Shown piece after piece: positions 41,562 to 51,171 of a DNA stretch of 64,000 bases. The stretch is from contig NZ_RJKL01000001.1 in assembly GCF_003751945.1 (NCBI RefSeq), forward strand, positions 3,658,001 through 3,722,000. The letters run 5' to 3'. Both the position numbers and the translations under genes were made by a program. Below the pieces are notes generated by a model that saw only the letters and a program-made list of their open reading frames with translations, did not search any database and was not told the origin of the DNA. Positions within the stretch are counted from its first letter, which is position 1, and each line of letters starts with the position of its first letter. Source of the stretch: Couchioplanes caeruleus. GTDB lineage: Bacteria; Actinomycetota; Actinomycetes; Mycobacteriales; Micromonosporaceae.

Positions 41562-42092
41562 GGTGACGCCGACCCCGGGCGCCTCGGCGCTTCGGGCGAG
41601 GAGCTTCTTTCGCTTCTTGGCGGGGAGCCGGTCCACGTACAGCAGGCCGTTCAGATGATCGGTCTCGTGCTGCAGGCACCGCGCCAGCAAGCCGGTGCCG
41701 TCGATGCGGACCGGGGTGCCGTGCATGTCGAGGCCGGTGACGTGTGCGGTGGCGGGGCGGCCCACTTCCGCGCGGACGCCCGGTACCGAGAGACAGCCCT
41801 CGTCGTCGACCTCCAGGCCCCGGCCCTCGGGCAGGTGCAGAACGGGGTTGACCACGTGGGCGACGACGTTGGTGCCCGTCTCGTCGGGGCAGTCGACGAC
41901 GAACACCTGGGCGTCGACGCCGATCTGGTTGGCGGCCAGGCCGACCCCCTCGGCGGCCGCCATGCTGGCGAACATGTCGGCGATCAACTGCTGGAGGTCG
42001 TCGTCGAACACGGTCACGGCCGCGCAGCGCCGGTGAAGCACGGGGTTGCCGTAGCGGGTGATGGGTCGTGGGGTTCCGGCACGGGTCTGCAC
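41556..42092 (-). CDS. def: peptide deformylase
   Basis: A 178-aa metalloenzyme that removes the N-formyl group from nascent proteins. All three signature motifs are present: GLAANQIG, EGCLSVPG with the metal-binding Cys, and QHETDHLNG (HExxH). I chose the GTG at 42092 (VQTRAGTPRPITRYGNPVLH), which gives the normal length; the frame continues to 42350 with an Arg/Pro-rich stretch that is not part of the family. No fmt gene is adjacent, so this is probably a second, stand-alone deformylase copy. Confidence 0.85.
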   Translation of the reverse strand: MQTRAGTPRPITRYGNPVLHRRCAAVTVFDDDLQQLIADMFASMAAAEGVGLAANQIGVDAQVFVVDCPDETGTNVVAHVVNPVLHLPEGRGLEVDDEGCLSVPGVRAEVGRPATAHVTGLDMHGTPVRIDGTGLLARCLQHETDHLNGLLYVDRLPAKKRKKLLARSAEAPGVGVTA

Positions 42093-42212
42093 GCGGTCAA
42101 TAGTAGAGATCGATGCGAAGTGCGGCGTGGCCCGAGCCGCAAGGAAGCCGCCCGCCGCCTCGAACGGGGGGTCGAGGCGGCGAGCAGCGGACGGAGGGAT
42201 CCGCGACAGCGG

Positions 42213-42281
42213 CACGCAGCACGCCGAGGCGGGATCCGAGAGAGCGCACGCAGCACGCCGGAGCGGGGATCCGGAGGAGCG
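42213..42281. repeat. two direct repeats of about 34 bp
   Basis: CACGCAGCACGCCGAGGCGG and CACGCAGCACGCCGGAGCGG begin at 42213 and 42247 and each continues with GGATCCG, giving two units of about 34 bases. They lie between the peptide deformylase start and the M48 protease stop; nothing else is seen in this gap. Confidence 0.6.
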
Positions 42282-42318
42282 ACAAGCAACGTGCCAAGGC
42301 CGGCAAGCGGCAAGGGAC

Positions 42319-43431
42319 CTACGGCGTAGGTGTGGCGTCGTCGGTGTCATCCGGGCGGCTGGTGCGGCGCGCGGCCCGGCTTGCCGCTCCGGCCGCCGTG
42401 TTCGCCCAGTCCCGGGCCTTGCCCGCCTGCGTACCCGCCCAGTCGCCCAGGTCGGCCGCCCCGCCGGTCACCCGGCGTGCCAGCGTCACCAGCGGGTCCT
42501 GCGAGTTCTGGAACGACTCCCGGTAGTGCGACGCCGCCGCCTTGACGTCGGCGGTGACCGAGGCGTTGCCGTCGGTGTCGCGGTGGTCGAAGTCGCCGCC
42601 GAGGATGCGGGCGTACTCTCCGGAGTCGATCCACTTGCGCAGCTCGGCGGCGCGGGCGACCGGGACCGGGTGGCTGCTCCATGCGGTCATTCCGATCTTG
42701 TGGATGCTGTCGCGCACGTCGCCGCCGCCCTCGTACTCGGCTGCCTGCTCGAGGAACGCGGCCGTGTCGATCTGCGAGAGGTCGCCGCCGCCGGCGAGCT
42801 TCATCAGCAGCCGCGTCGACGCGGACGGGTCCTGGCCGGCGAGCAGGCCGGCGCGGTCGGCGGACAGCTCGGCCTTGCGCCACCACTCATACATGGCGGC
42901 GATGATGGCGCGCAGGGCGATGGCGCCGATCGGGATCCAGCTAATGTTCGTCGCCCACCTGGTGAGGATCATCATGATCGTCTTGTAGACCGCGTGGCCG
43001 CTGCGTACGTGGCCGATCTCGTGCCCGAGCAGAGCCCGCAGCTCGTCGTCGTCGAGCTTCTCCACGGCCGCCGTCGTGATCACGATGAACGGCTTGTCCA
43101 TGCCGATCGCCTCGCCGTGGATCATCGGCGACTGGGTGACGTACAGCTCGGGGAGCTCGGCCACGTCGAGGGTGGCCGCGGCCTCGGTGAAGCGCTGGTA
43201 GACGCGCGGGTACTGGCGGTGGTCGACGCGGATCGCGCCGGCCAGATAGGCCAGCCGGAAACCGCGCTCGTTCCACATGCCGAAGAACGCCTTCACGACA
43301 TCGTCGAAGCCGCGCAGCTCGCGCAGCGCGGTGAGCGCGCCGCGGTCGGCGGGGTGCTCCCAAGCGCGGGAGCTGACGCCGGTCAGCGTGACCCGCTGCC
43401 GCGCGGGCCGGTTCTCGTCGTCGATCGTCAT
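42319..43431 (-). CDS. M48-family membrane metallopeptidase
   Basis: A 370-aa zinc protease of the M48/HtpX-like family. The HExxH motif is LLGHEIGHVRSGHAVYK, the third zinc ligand is in WRKAELSADRAGL, and helices around IMMILTRWATNISWIPIGAI and RAIIAAMYEW anchor it in the membrane. The C-terminus (about residues 270-370) is a long Ala/Asp/Arg-rich extension without a domain. CCGGAGGG precedes the ATG at 43431. Such proteases degrade misfolded membrane proteins; control is unknown. Confidence 0.85.
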   Translation of the reverse strand: MTIDDENRPARQRVTLTGVSSRAWEHPADRGALTALRELRGFDDVVKAFFGMWNERGFRLAYLAGAIRVDHRQYPRVYQRFTEAAATLDVAELPELYVTQSPMIHGEAIGMDKPFIVITTAAVEKLDDDELRALLGHEIGHVRSGHAVYKTIMMILTRWATNISWIPIGAIALRAIIAAMYEWWRKAELSADRAGLLAGQDPSASTRLLMKLAGGGDLSQIDTAAFLEQAAEYEGGGDVRDSIHKIGMTAWSSHPVPVARAAELRKWIDSGEYARILGGDFDHRDTDGNASVTADVKAAASHYRESFQNSQDPLVTLARRVTGGAADLGDWAGTQAGKARDWANTAAGAASRAARRTSRPDDTDDATPTP

Positions 43432-43636
43432 GGTGGTCCCTCCGGGCAGACGGGCTCTACGGCCTAGAGCATCGCCGTGCGCCCGGTCGGCGCGCATCGG
43501 CTCGCAGCCTGAACCACCGCGGCTCCTCTCTGCCTTTCGGCCGACCCGGGCGGGTCGGACAAAACCTCAACCTGAGGCGTTTTTGATGGGTACGGACGCC
43601 TTGCCGCGAACGCGATACGAGCTCAGTCTCAGGAGC

Positions 43637-44467
43637 ATGAGGATTGCCGGAGCACCCATCTCCTGGGGCGTCTGCGAGGTGCCGGGCTGGGGACATCAAC
43701 TGCCCGCCGACCGGGTCCTCCGCGAGATGCGCGAGATCGGCCTGACCGCGACGGAGTTCGGCCCCGACGGCTTCCTGCCATCCGACGGGGTCTTGCGGGA
43801 ACACGGGCTGACCGCGGTGGGGGGTTTTGTCCCAGTCGTGCTGCACGAGGGTGAGCCGTCGGTCGACCTCGACCGGTTCGTCGCCGCCGGCGCGGACACG
43901 GTGGTGCTCGCGGCCGCGACGGGACAGGACGGGTACGACGCCCGCCCCGAGCTGGATGACGCGAGCTGGAAGCGACTGCTGTCCAATGCGGATCGGCTGG
44001 CGGCCGCAGCCCGGGAGAAGGGGCTGACGGCCGCGCTCCATCCGCACGTCGGCACGATGGTCGAGACGTACGCCGAGGTCCAGCGCGTGCTGGACGGCTC
44101 GGACATCCCGCTGTGCCTGGACACCGGCCATCTCCTGATCGGCGGGACCGATCCGGTCGAGCTGGCCGAGCGCGCGGGTGACCGGGTCGCGCACGTGCAC
44201 GCGAAGGACGTCGACGCCGGAATGGCGGCCGAGGTGCGGGCCGGGCGGCGCACCTACACCGAGGCGGTCGCGGCCGGGATGTACCGGCCGATCGGGGTGG
44301 GCGACGTGGACTTCGTCCGGGTCGCGGGGGCACTGCGACGGCACGGGTACGACGGCTGGTGGGTCCTGGAGCAGGACACGATCCTGGCCGGCGAACCGGA
44401 GGACGAGGGCCCGGTCGCGGACGTCCGCCGCAGCGCCACCCGCCTCCGGGAGATCCTCGGGACTTGA
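43637..44467 (+). CDS. sugar phosphate isomerase/epimerase-like TIM barrel (IolE-like)
   Basis: A 276-aa AP endonuclease family 2 TIM-barrel protein resembling inosose dehydratase and xylose isomerase-like enzymes. MRIAGAPISWGVCEVPGWG is the family N-terminus; metal-binding positions are in ALHPHVGTMVE, LCLDTGHLLIGG and VAHVHAKDVD. The ATG at 43637 fits the family, though AGGAG is very close; an ATG at 43586 would add 17 residues. It is convergent with a LacI-type gene 29 bases away. It probably acts on an inositol- or sugar-derived ketose; the exact reaction is inferred. Confidence 0.75.
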   Translation: MRIAGAPISWGVCEVPGWGHQLPADRVLREMREIGLTATEFGPDGFLPSDGVLREHGLTAVGGFVPVVLHEGEPSVDLDRFVAAGADTVVLAAATGQDGYDARPELDDASWKRLLSNADRLAAAAREKGLTAALHPHVGTMVETYAEVQRVLDGSDIPLCLDTGHLLIGGTDPVELAERAGDRVAHVHAKDVDAGMAAEVRAGRRTYTEAVAAGMYRPIGVGDVDFVRVAGALRRHGYDGWWVLEQDTILAGEPEDEGPVADVRRSATRLREILGT

Positions 44468-44496
44468 GGCGCCCGGGCAGAGCCGACGCGGAGAGG

Positions 44497-45534
44497 TCAG
44501 AGCTCGGCCGGCGGAGCGTTGTGGGGTGTGATCACCTGGATCGCCGACGGTGTCGAGCGCACGGGGCCCGGTAAGGCCCCCTGCGCCTGCATGACCACGT
44601 GACACGCCCGGCGCAGGTCCTGGCGCAGGTCGTGGTGCAGCACCGCGGACAGCCGCCGCTCCCGGAGCAGGACGGTGTTCTCCCCGTCGAGGTCGTGGGC
44701 GACGAAGACGTCGTAGTGCCACTTCTCCCGGTCGAAGGCGTCGATCACGGCCGCGTTGCCGCCGGCGCCGGCGTACAGCGAATAGACCGCGCGGACCGAC
44801 GGATTGGCGGCCAGCACCTCCCGCGTTCCGATGTGGACCGCGTCCGCCCGGTCCTCCTCGTCGACGACCTCCAGCAGGCGCCGGCTCGCGCCGCCGGTCC
44901 GCATCTCGGCGCGGAAGCCCATTTCCCGCTCGTCCTCGCCGCGGAAGGAGCCGTGGCCGCGCACCACGAGGACGTCCCCTGCGCGGTCGGCGAGCCATTC
45001 CTGCACCAGGTACGCGGCCGTGGCGCCGGCCGCCCGATTGTCGATGCCGACGTACGCGGCCCGTGCGCTCGTGGGCAGGTCCGTCACCAGCGTCACGACC
45101 GGGATTCCCTGCCGGGACAGGCGTGCGACGGCGGCGATGATCTCCGGGACGTCCGGGGCCTTGAGGATCACGCCGTGGGACTTGGTTCGGCCGACCTTCT
45201 CGAGCAGTGCCACCAGTTCACCCGCGCCGGCGCTGTCGAGGAAGTGGAACCGGGACCGGATCACGGCCGGGCGCATGGCGGGCAGTTCGGCCTCCAGCGC
45301 GTGGCGTACGGACGTGGAGAACCGGGCCGGCGCCTGCACGACGACGTCCACCATGAAGGTGCGCCCGCCGATGCGCAACTGCGACTGCTGCCGGTCGAGG
45401 TCGGCGATCGCCTGCTCCACCTCGCGGACCGTGCTCGCGCGCACGCCGCCGCGCCGGTGCAGGACACGGTCCACAGTGGCCTGGCTGAGGCCGGACTGGG
45501 CGGCGATCTCGCGGATGCGGTACGGGTGCTTCAC
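44497..45534 (-). CDS. LacI-family transcriptional regulator
   Basis: A 345-aa regulator. The N-terminal LacI HTH is HPYRIREIAAQSGLSQATVDRVLHRRGGVR and the rest is a periplasmic-binding-protein-like sugar sensor (about 60-340; GVILKAPDVPEIIAAVARLS, AAYVGIDNRAAGATAAYLV). The GTG at 45534 starts right at the HTH; the frame runs open to 45693. It is convergent with the IolE-like gene, so an inositol-like ligand is a reasonable guess. A T-rich stretch upstream, GTTTTTGAGG, recurs in related form (GCGTTTTTGATGG) before the isomerase gene and may be its site. Confidence 0.8.
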   Translation of the reverse strand: MKHPYRIREIAAQSGLSQATVDRVLHRRGGVRASTVREVEQAIADLDRQQSQLRIGGRTFMVDVVVQAPARFSTSVRHALEAELPAMRPAVIRSRFHFLDSAGAGELVALLEKVGRTKSHGVILKAPDVPEIIAAVARLSRQGIPVVTLVTDLPTSARAAYVGIDNRAAGATAAYLVQEWLADRAGDVLVVRGHGSFRGEDEREMGFRAEMRTGGASRRLLEVVDEEDRADAVHIGTREVLAANPSVRAVYSLYAGAGGNAAVIDAFDREKWHYDVFVAHDLDGENTVLLRERRLSAVLHHDLRQDLRRACHVVMQAQGALPGPVRSTPSAIQVITPHNAPPAEL

Positions 45535-45783
45535 CCGTACACGATGATGGGTTTTTGAGGTCTTTTCAAGGGATCTTGATGGTGTGTCCTCCTCTGGGTC
45601 GACGCGATGAACACCTGCTTCTCGACGGCGGACCGCACCGCGGTCCAAGCGAGGGTGGCGCGCGTCACACTGCGAAAAGGCCCTGGATAACAAGCCGGAA
45701 CGGCGGACCGCGGGCGGAGCGGATTCCCGATCTTGGACAGGCGAGGTTATGGTGGAACGCGCGCCCGACGAGGCGCTGCCCCT

Positions 45784-45857
45784 GGCCGAGAGGCGCTGCG
45801 ACGGATCCCAGGGTCCGCCACGCTCGGCCCGCGGGCCACTGTCGCAAGGGCGCCTCC
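45784..45857 (+). promoter_or_regulatory. S-adenosylhomocysteine (SAH) riboswitch
   Basis: Upstream of ahcY the RNA would fold as the SAH riboswitch. P1 is GGCCGAG (45784-45790) with CTCGGCC (45823-45829). The conserved AGGCGCTGCGACGG segment is followed by a small hairpin (CGGATCC with GGTCCG). AGGCGC (45791-45796) pairs with GCGCCT (45850-45855) to form the pseudoknot. Sequence and order match the family consensus closely (CCGAG...GCGCUGC...GCUCGGC...CAAGGGCGCC). It lies 22 bases before the ATG, beside the RBS GAGGGGG, so SAH would turn on AhcY synthesis. Confidence 0.75.
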
Positions 45858-45878
45858 TGAAGAGGGGGTGCCCTTCCC

Positions 45879-47339
<1,461 letters not shown>

Positions 47340-47349
47340 CACACCGACC

Positions 47350-47375
47350 GGGGTCGCGCCGCACGGCGCGGCCCC
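47350..47375 (+). terminator. 11-bp hairpin after ahcY
   Basis: GGGGTCGCGCC and GGCGCGGCCCC pair through 11 positions (one G-U) around the loop GCAC, 10 bases after the ahcY stop codon. Confidence 0.7.
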
Positions 47376-47393
47376 GGCTCCGTTCCACCCGGC

Positions 47394-47617
47394 CATGATC
47401 GCGCGGAGGCCAGCCGGCCGTGATCGCGCGGAGGGCGCCCCGCCGTGATCGCGCGGAGGGCGCCCCGCCGTGATCGCGCGGAGGGCGCCCCGCCGTGATC
47501 GCGCGGAGGGCGCCCGGCCGTGATCGCGCGGAGGGCGCCCCGCCGTGATCGCGCGGAGGGCGCCCGGCCGTGATCGCGCGGGGGCCGCCGGTCATGATCG
47601 CGCGATAGCCGCCGGTC
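47394..47617. repeat. 25-bp tandem repeat array (about nine units)
   Basis: Units of the form GTGATCGCGCGGAGGGCGCC plus CCGCC start at 47420 and recur every 25 bases to 47570, with variant units at both ends (CATGATCGCGCGG). All keep GATCGCGCGG, and the second half contains a self-complementary GGGCGCCC core. There are no unique spacers, so it is a minisatellite and not a CRISPR. It fills the gap between ahcY and the antiporter gene and ends 15 bases before its start codon. Confidence 0.9.
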
Positions 47618-47632
47618 CGGGAGACTGTCCGG

Positions 47633-49288
47633 GTGAGTGTGGAGACCAGTCTGCTGTTCATCCTGGCGAGCGTGGCGGTCATCGTCGCGGTCCGTCGGTT
47701 CGCCGACCGCACGGGACTGCCCGCGGCAGCGATGCTGACCGTCATCGGCATCGTCTACGCGGTCCTGCCCGGACCGAACATCGGACTCGATCCACACCTC
47801 GTGCTGACGTTGGTGCTGCCGCCGCTGCTCTACAAGGCCGCGCTGGATTCGTCCCTGATCGACATCCGGCGCAACCTGCGTACCGTCATCAGCCTGTCCG
47901 TGGTCCTGGTCCTGCTGACCGCCCTGCTCGTGGGCGTGGGTTTCCATTTTCTCGTGGCCGGTGCCACGCTGGCCGCCGGTGTCGCGCTGGGAGCGGCGGT
48001 CGCCCCGCCGGACCCGGTCGCGGCGCTGGCGGTCGGCAAGCGGGTGGGTCTGCCCCGCAACATCGTCACTCTGGTGCAAGGCGAGGGCCTGCTCAACGAC
48101 GCAACCGCCCTCACCCTGCTCAGCGTCGCCGTGTCCGCCGCGGTCGGCAAGACGTTCTCGTTTCCCGGCGCGGTGGGCGAGTTCGTCATTTCCGCGTCCG
48201 GCGGCGTGGCGGCGGGCATGGTGGTCGCGTACGCGGTCCGGGCCGCCCGGCCGCTGCAGCACGATCCGCTGATCGCCAATGCCGTGTCGCTGGCGACGCC
48301 GTTCGTCGCATACCTGCTGGCCGAGAAGCTGCACGTGTCGGGCGTGCTGGCGGTCGTCGTCGCCGGCCTGATCGTCGGTCACGACGCGCCCCGGATCGCC
48401 TCGGGCGCGAGCCGCCTGCAGGTCAGCGCGGTCTGGCGGCTGGTGGACTTCCTGCTCGAGGGTCTGGTCTTCCTGCTGATCGGGCAGCAGTTGCCCCGGG
48501 TGATCGACGGCCTCGCGGCGTACTCGACGTCGACGATCGTCATCGCCGTGTCGGTCTCGGTCGGCGTGGTGCTGCTGGTGCGACCGTTGTTCCTGATGCT
48601 GACCCAGGTGCTGCCCCGCTCGATGCACGCCCGTCTCGGCGGCGACCCGACCTCGCAGGAGGCCCTCAGCCGCCGGGAACGCCGCCTCGACGGCCGGGAG
48701 ATCACCGCGCTGAGCTGGGCGGGCACCCGCGGGGTGATCACCCTGGCGGCGATCTTCACCATTCCGGCCACCACCGAGGACGGCCGGCCCTTCCCCGCCC
48801 TGGATTTGCTCCTGTTCTGCGCATTTGTGGTGGTGCTGGTCACCCTGGTAGGCCAGGGCGTCACCTTCGCGCCGCTGATGCGGGCGCTGGGGCTGAAGGC
48901 CAACGAGGCGGACAACGTCCGGCTGCGCAACGAGGCCCGCTCGGCATCCGTGCAGGCCGCCCTCGACCGGTTGGACGAGATCCAGCACCAGCGGCACGAC
49001 GATCTGGAGGATCCGGCGATCGACACGATGCGAGAGCAACTTGAATCTCGCCTGGAACGCTATCGGCGCCGCCTGGACCTGCTCGATCAGGCAGACTCGA
49101 ACGAGGTGCCGGTCTCACCGCAGTACGAGGCCGCCCTGCGGGTACGCCGCTCGGTGATCGACGCCCAGCGCGAGGAGCTGCTGCGCTGGCGCGACGCCGG
49201 TCGGCTCTCGGACGAGAGTATGAGGGTCCTGGAACGCGAACTCGACCACGAAGAACGCCTACTACCCGATCGGCCGCGCAATGGATGA
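47633..49288 (+). CDS. Na+/H+ antiporter (CPA1-type)
   Basis: A 551-aa membrane exchanger. About 12 transmembrane helices (residues 5-420) are followed by a cytoplasmic helical tail rich in Arg/Glu (430-551) that is likely regulatory. The conserved APPDPVAALAV and GEGLLNDATAL motifs of cation/proton antiporters are present, as is REITALSWAGTRGVITLAA. GTG start at 47633 just after the tandem-repeat array. It overlaps the next gene by 8 bases. Confidence 0.85.
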   Translation: MSVETSLLFILASVAVIVAVRRFADRTGLPAAAMLTVIGIVYAVLPGPNIGLDPHLVLTLVLPPLLYKAALDSSLIDIRRNLRTVISLSVVLVLLTALLVGVGFHFLVAGATLAAGVALGAAVAPPDPVAALAVGKRVGLPRNIVTLVQGEGLLNDATALTLLSVAVSAAVGKTFSFPGAVGEFVISASGGVAAGMVVAYAVRAARPLQHDPLIANAVSLATPFVAYLLAEKLHVSGVLAVVVAGLIVGHDAPRIASGASRLQVSAVWRLVDFLLEGLVFLLIGQQLPRVIDGLAAYSTSTIVIAVSVSVGVVLLVRPLFLMLTQVLPRSMHARLGGDPTSQEALSRRERRLDGREITALSWAGTRGVITLAAIFTIPATTEDGRPFPALDLLLFCAFVVVLVTLVGQGVTFAPLMRALGLKANEADNVRLRNEARSASVQAALDRLDEIQHQRHDDLEDPAIDTMREQLESRLERYRRRLDLLDQADSNEVPVSPQYEAALRVRRSVIDAQREELLRWRDAGRLSDESMRVLERELDHEERLLPDRPRNG

Positions 49289-49778
49289 ATTGATTCGTCT
49301 CTTCCGCCAGTGTCACCGCTTCGAGGAGCTGCTGGCCGCCGCCTACGGCGACCTGAGCAGCGCCCCCGAGCGCGTGGTGCTCTACGGCAAGCAGATCTTC
49401 ATCGGCGCGCCCGGAGCCGGATACCTGGACCTGTCCGTCGCCCACCTCGGCCAGTGGATGCAGGTCGGCCACGCCGCCGAGCCGACCGTGCACCCCGAGC
49501 TGGCCGAAGAGGACCAGTTACGCGGCGTCCTGGTCGATATGACCGGTTTGTACCTCAGTTCCCGCCGAGCGCTGGAATGCAAGTCAGTGATCGTTTACAT
49601 CGACGACGAGTTCCCCGCCAGCGGGCGGGTACGCGGCCTCTCCTTCAGCCTGGACGACGGCACCAGCCTGGTCGTCGACCCGGCCAACGTCGACGGCATC
49701 TCGCTGGGCGACGAGCGCGACCTGTGGCGCATCGCCGACGTCGGGGACGTCCGGGCCGTCGAGATCCCGGTGGGCTGA
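49281..49778 (+). CDS. hypothetical protein co-transcribed with the antiporter
   Basis: A 165-aa soluble acidic protein; the ATG lies within the last bases of the antiporter gene (8-base overlap). No domain is recognised. It has alternating strands and helices (VVLYGKQIFIGAPGAGYLDL, SVIVYIDDEFPASGRVRGLSFSLDDGT) and no membrane segment. Translational coupling suggests a role with the antiporter, perhaps as a regulator of its cytoplasmic tail. Confidence 0.65.
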   Translation: MDELIRLFRQCHRFEELLAAAYGDLSSAPERVVLYGKQIFIGAPGAGYLDLSVAHLGQWMQVGHAAEPTVHPELAEEDQLRGVLVDMTGLYLSSRRALECKSVIVYIDDEFPASGRVRGLSFSLDDGTSLVVDPANVDGISLGDERDLWRIADVGDVRAVEIPVG

Positions 49779-49780
49779 CC

Positions 49781-50190
49781 CTAGGTCGCGGGGATGTCGC
49801 GCCGCCGGGCGCCGGCCAGACCGGCCCTGGCGAGCACCACCGCGACCACGGTCAGGACGACGGCCGGGCCGGCCAGCGAGAAGAGCGGGTGGCTGCCGAT
49901 CCAGCGCAGCCGCCCGGCCCCGGCGACCAGCACCAGTCTTCCCCCAGGCGAACGGCGAACCCACCAGGCTCGGCGTGCCCGGCGCTCTCCTCGTCGCTCA
50001 GGCGCAGGGTGACCTGCACCGCGTACGCGGCCGCGATCAGTCCCATCAGGGCGCTGGTCCCGGCGAGGAAGCTGTCGGTCGCGGCGGACGCTCCACCCAT
50101 CCGCTCGAAGATGCGGGTGAGGGCGGGGTTGCCGGCGGTGAGGTCGGCGACGCTGCGGACGACGCCGCCGAAGACTAGGGTCAACGGCAG
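49781..50190 (-). pseudogene. remnant of an ABC-type exporter permease
   Basis: The minus strand encodes LTLVFGGVVRSVADLTAGNP, IFERMGGASAATDSFLAGTS and LIAAAYAVQVTLRLSDEESA, which match the middle of large ABC-2 type exporter permeases. The reading frame then shifts and continues as SLAGPAVVLTVVAVVLARAGLAG before a stop at 49781. Both ends are missing, with no start codon and at least one frameshift. It lies directly behind the STAS gene. Confidence 0.55.
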
Positions 50191-50516
50191 AAGATCCCGT
50201 CCAGGCCGGTGATCTCGAGCACCCGGCGGATGTTCGGCGGGACGTCGACCACCACCAGCTCGCATCCCTCCCGGTGATGCTGGACGAGGGCGTTGACGCC
50301 TGACGAGTCCATGAAGGTGACTCCGGACAGGTCCACCTCCACCCGGCGGCGACCGGGCATCGTGGCGTCCAGGGCGGCCGCGAACCTCGGCGCGGAGGAC
50401 TGGTCGATCTCTCCGGCGCAGCGGAGGCGGGCGCGTTCACTCGTCTCGGCCGTCGTGGTGACGGTCAGCGTGGTCTGCGGCGCGACGAGCGGAACGCGGG
50501 TCAGGCGGTCGGTCAT
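50181..50516 (-). CDS. STAS-domain anti-sigma factor antagonist-like protein
   Basis: A 111-aa cytoplasmic protein with one STAS domain. RARLRCAGEIDQSSAPRFAA and RRVEVDLSGVTFMDSSGVNA carry the conserved Asp-Ser-Ser-Gly-Val site that is phosphorylated by anti-sigma kinases in RsbV/SpoIIAA-like proteins, and CELVVVDVPPNIRRVLEITGL follows. GGGAGG precedes the ATG. The matching anti-sigma factor is not in the window. Confidence 0.85.
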   Translation of the reverse strand: MTDRLTRVPLVAPQTTLTVTTTAETSERARLRCAGEIDQSSAPRFAAALDATMPGRRRVEVDLSGVTFMDSSGVNALVQHHREGCELVVVDVPPNIRRVLEITGLDGIFCR

Positions 50517-50598
50517 CGTGGCCTCCCGGTAAGGGGTCGACCGACAGCCTAGCGGGAGTGACGGCATGGTCACACCAGATGAACCGGATGACATGCGC

Positions 50599-51171
50599 TC
50601 AGCGCGACACCGGAAGAACGACGTGCAAATTGCGTGGTCCGTGGACGCCTTCGACCCGGTTGAGCTCGATGTCGCTGGTGGCGGAGGGGCCGCTGATCCA
50701 GGTGAGGGGCCGGGCCGGGTCGAGGCGGGCGAGGCCGTCGGGCACGGTCGCCACGACCTGATCCGGGCGTACGACGCAGATGTGCAGATCGGGCAGGAGC
50801 GAGAGGGCCCGGCGGCCCTGGTCCGCCGAACCGTCGAGCACGATCGTGCCGGTCTCGGCGATCGCCACGGCCGCGGCGGTGAGGACCGCGTCGGCGTCGT
50901 GCTCGTCCTCGACCACCCGGGCGCCGGCGGGCAGCCACGAGCGGTCGATCCCGGGCGGGACCACGATGCGCCCCGGGCCGAGCGCCGCGACGACGGCCGC
51001 CACGTCGGATCCACGGTGCACCACCGCCTTGTAGTCGACCAGACGGTCGACGAGGAGATCGAGGTCGGCCGCGGCGCTCCCGGCAGGACGGTACGCCCGC
51101 GGCACCTCCGGCACCGGGGTGTCGCCGAGCGCCGCGCGGATCCGGCCGAGGATGAGATCGCGACTGCTCAT
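50599..51171 (-). CDS. lutC: LutC lactate utilization protein
   Basis: A 190-aa LUD-domain protein, third component of the L-lactate dehydrogenase complex LutABC. SSRDLILGRIRAALGD is the N-terminal helix; AIAETGTIVLDGSADQGRRA and SLLPDLHICVVRPDQVV are LutC family motifs. Its ATG overlaps the lutB stop (ATGA). It works with LutA and LutB to oxidise L-lactate to pyruvate. It is the last gene of the minus-strand rhamnose operon. Confidence 0.9.
   Translation of the reverse strand: MSSRDLILGRIRAALGDTPVPEVPRAYRPAGSAAADLDLLVDRLVDYKAVVHRGSDVAAVVAALGPGRIVVPPGIDRSWLPAGARVVEDEHDADAVLTAAAVAIAETGTIVLDGSADQGRRALSLLPDLHICVVRPDQVVATVPDGLARLDPARPLTWISGPSATSDIELNRVEGVHGPRNLHVVLPVSR

Noticed and set aside
47394..47617. 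Possible CRISPR array
   Set aside because: The 25-bp units abut with no unique spacers, and there are no cas genes in the window.
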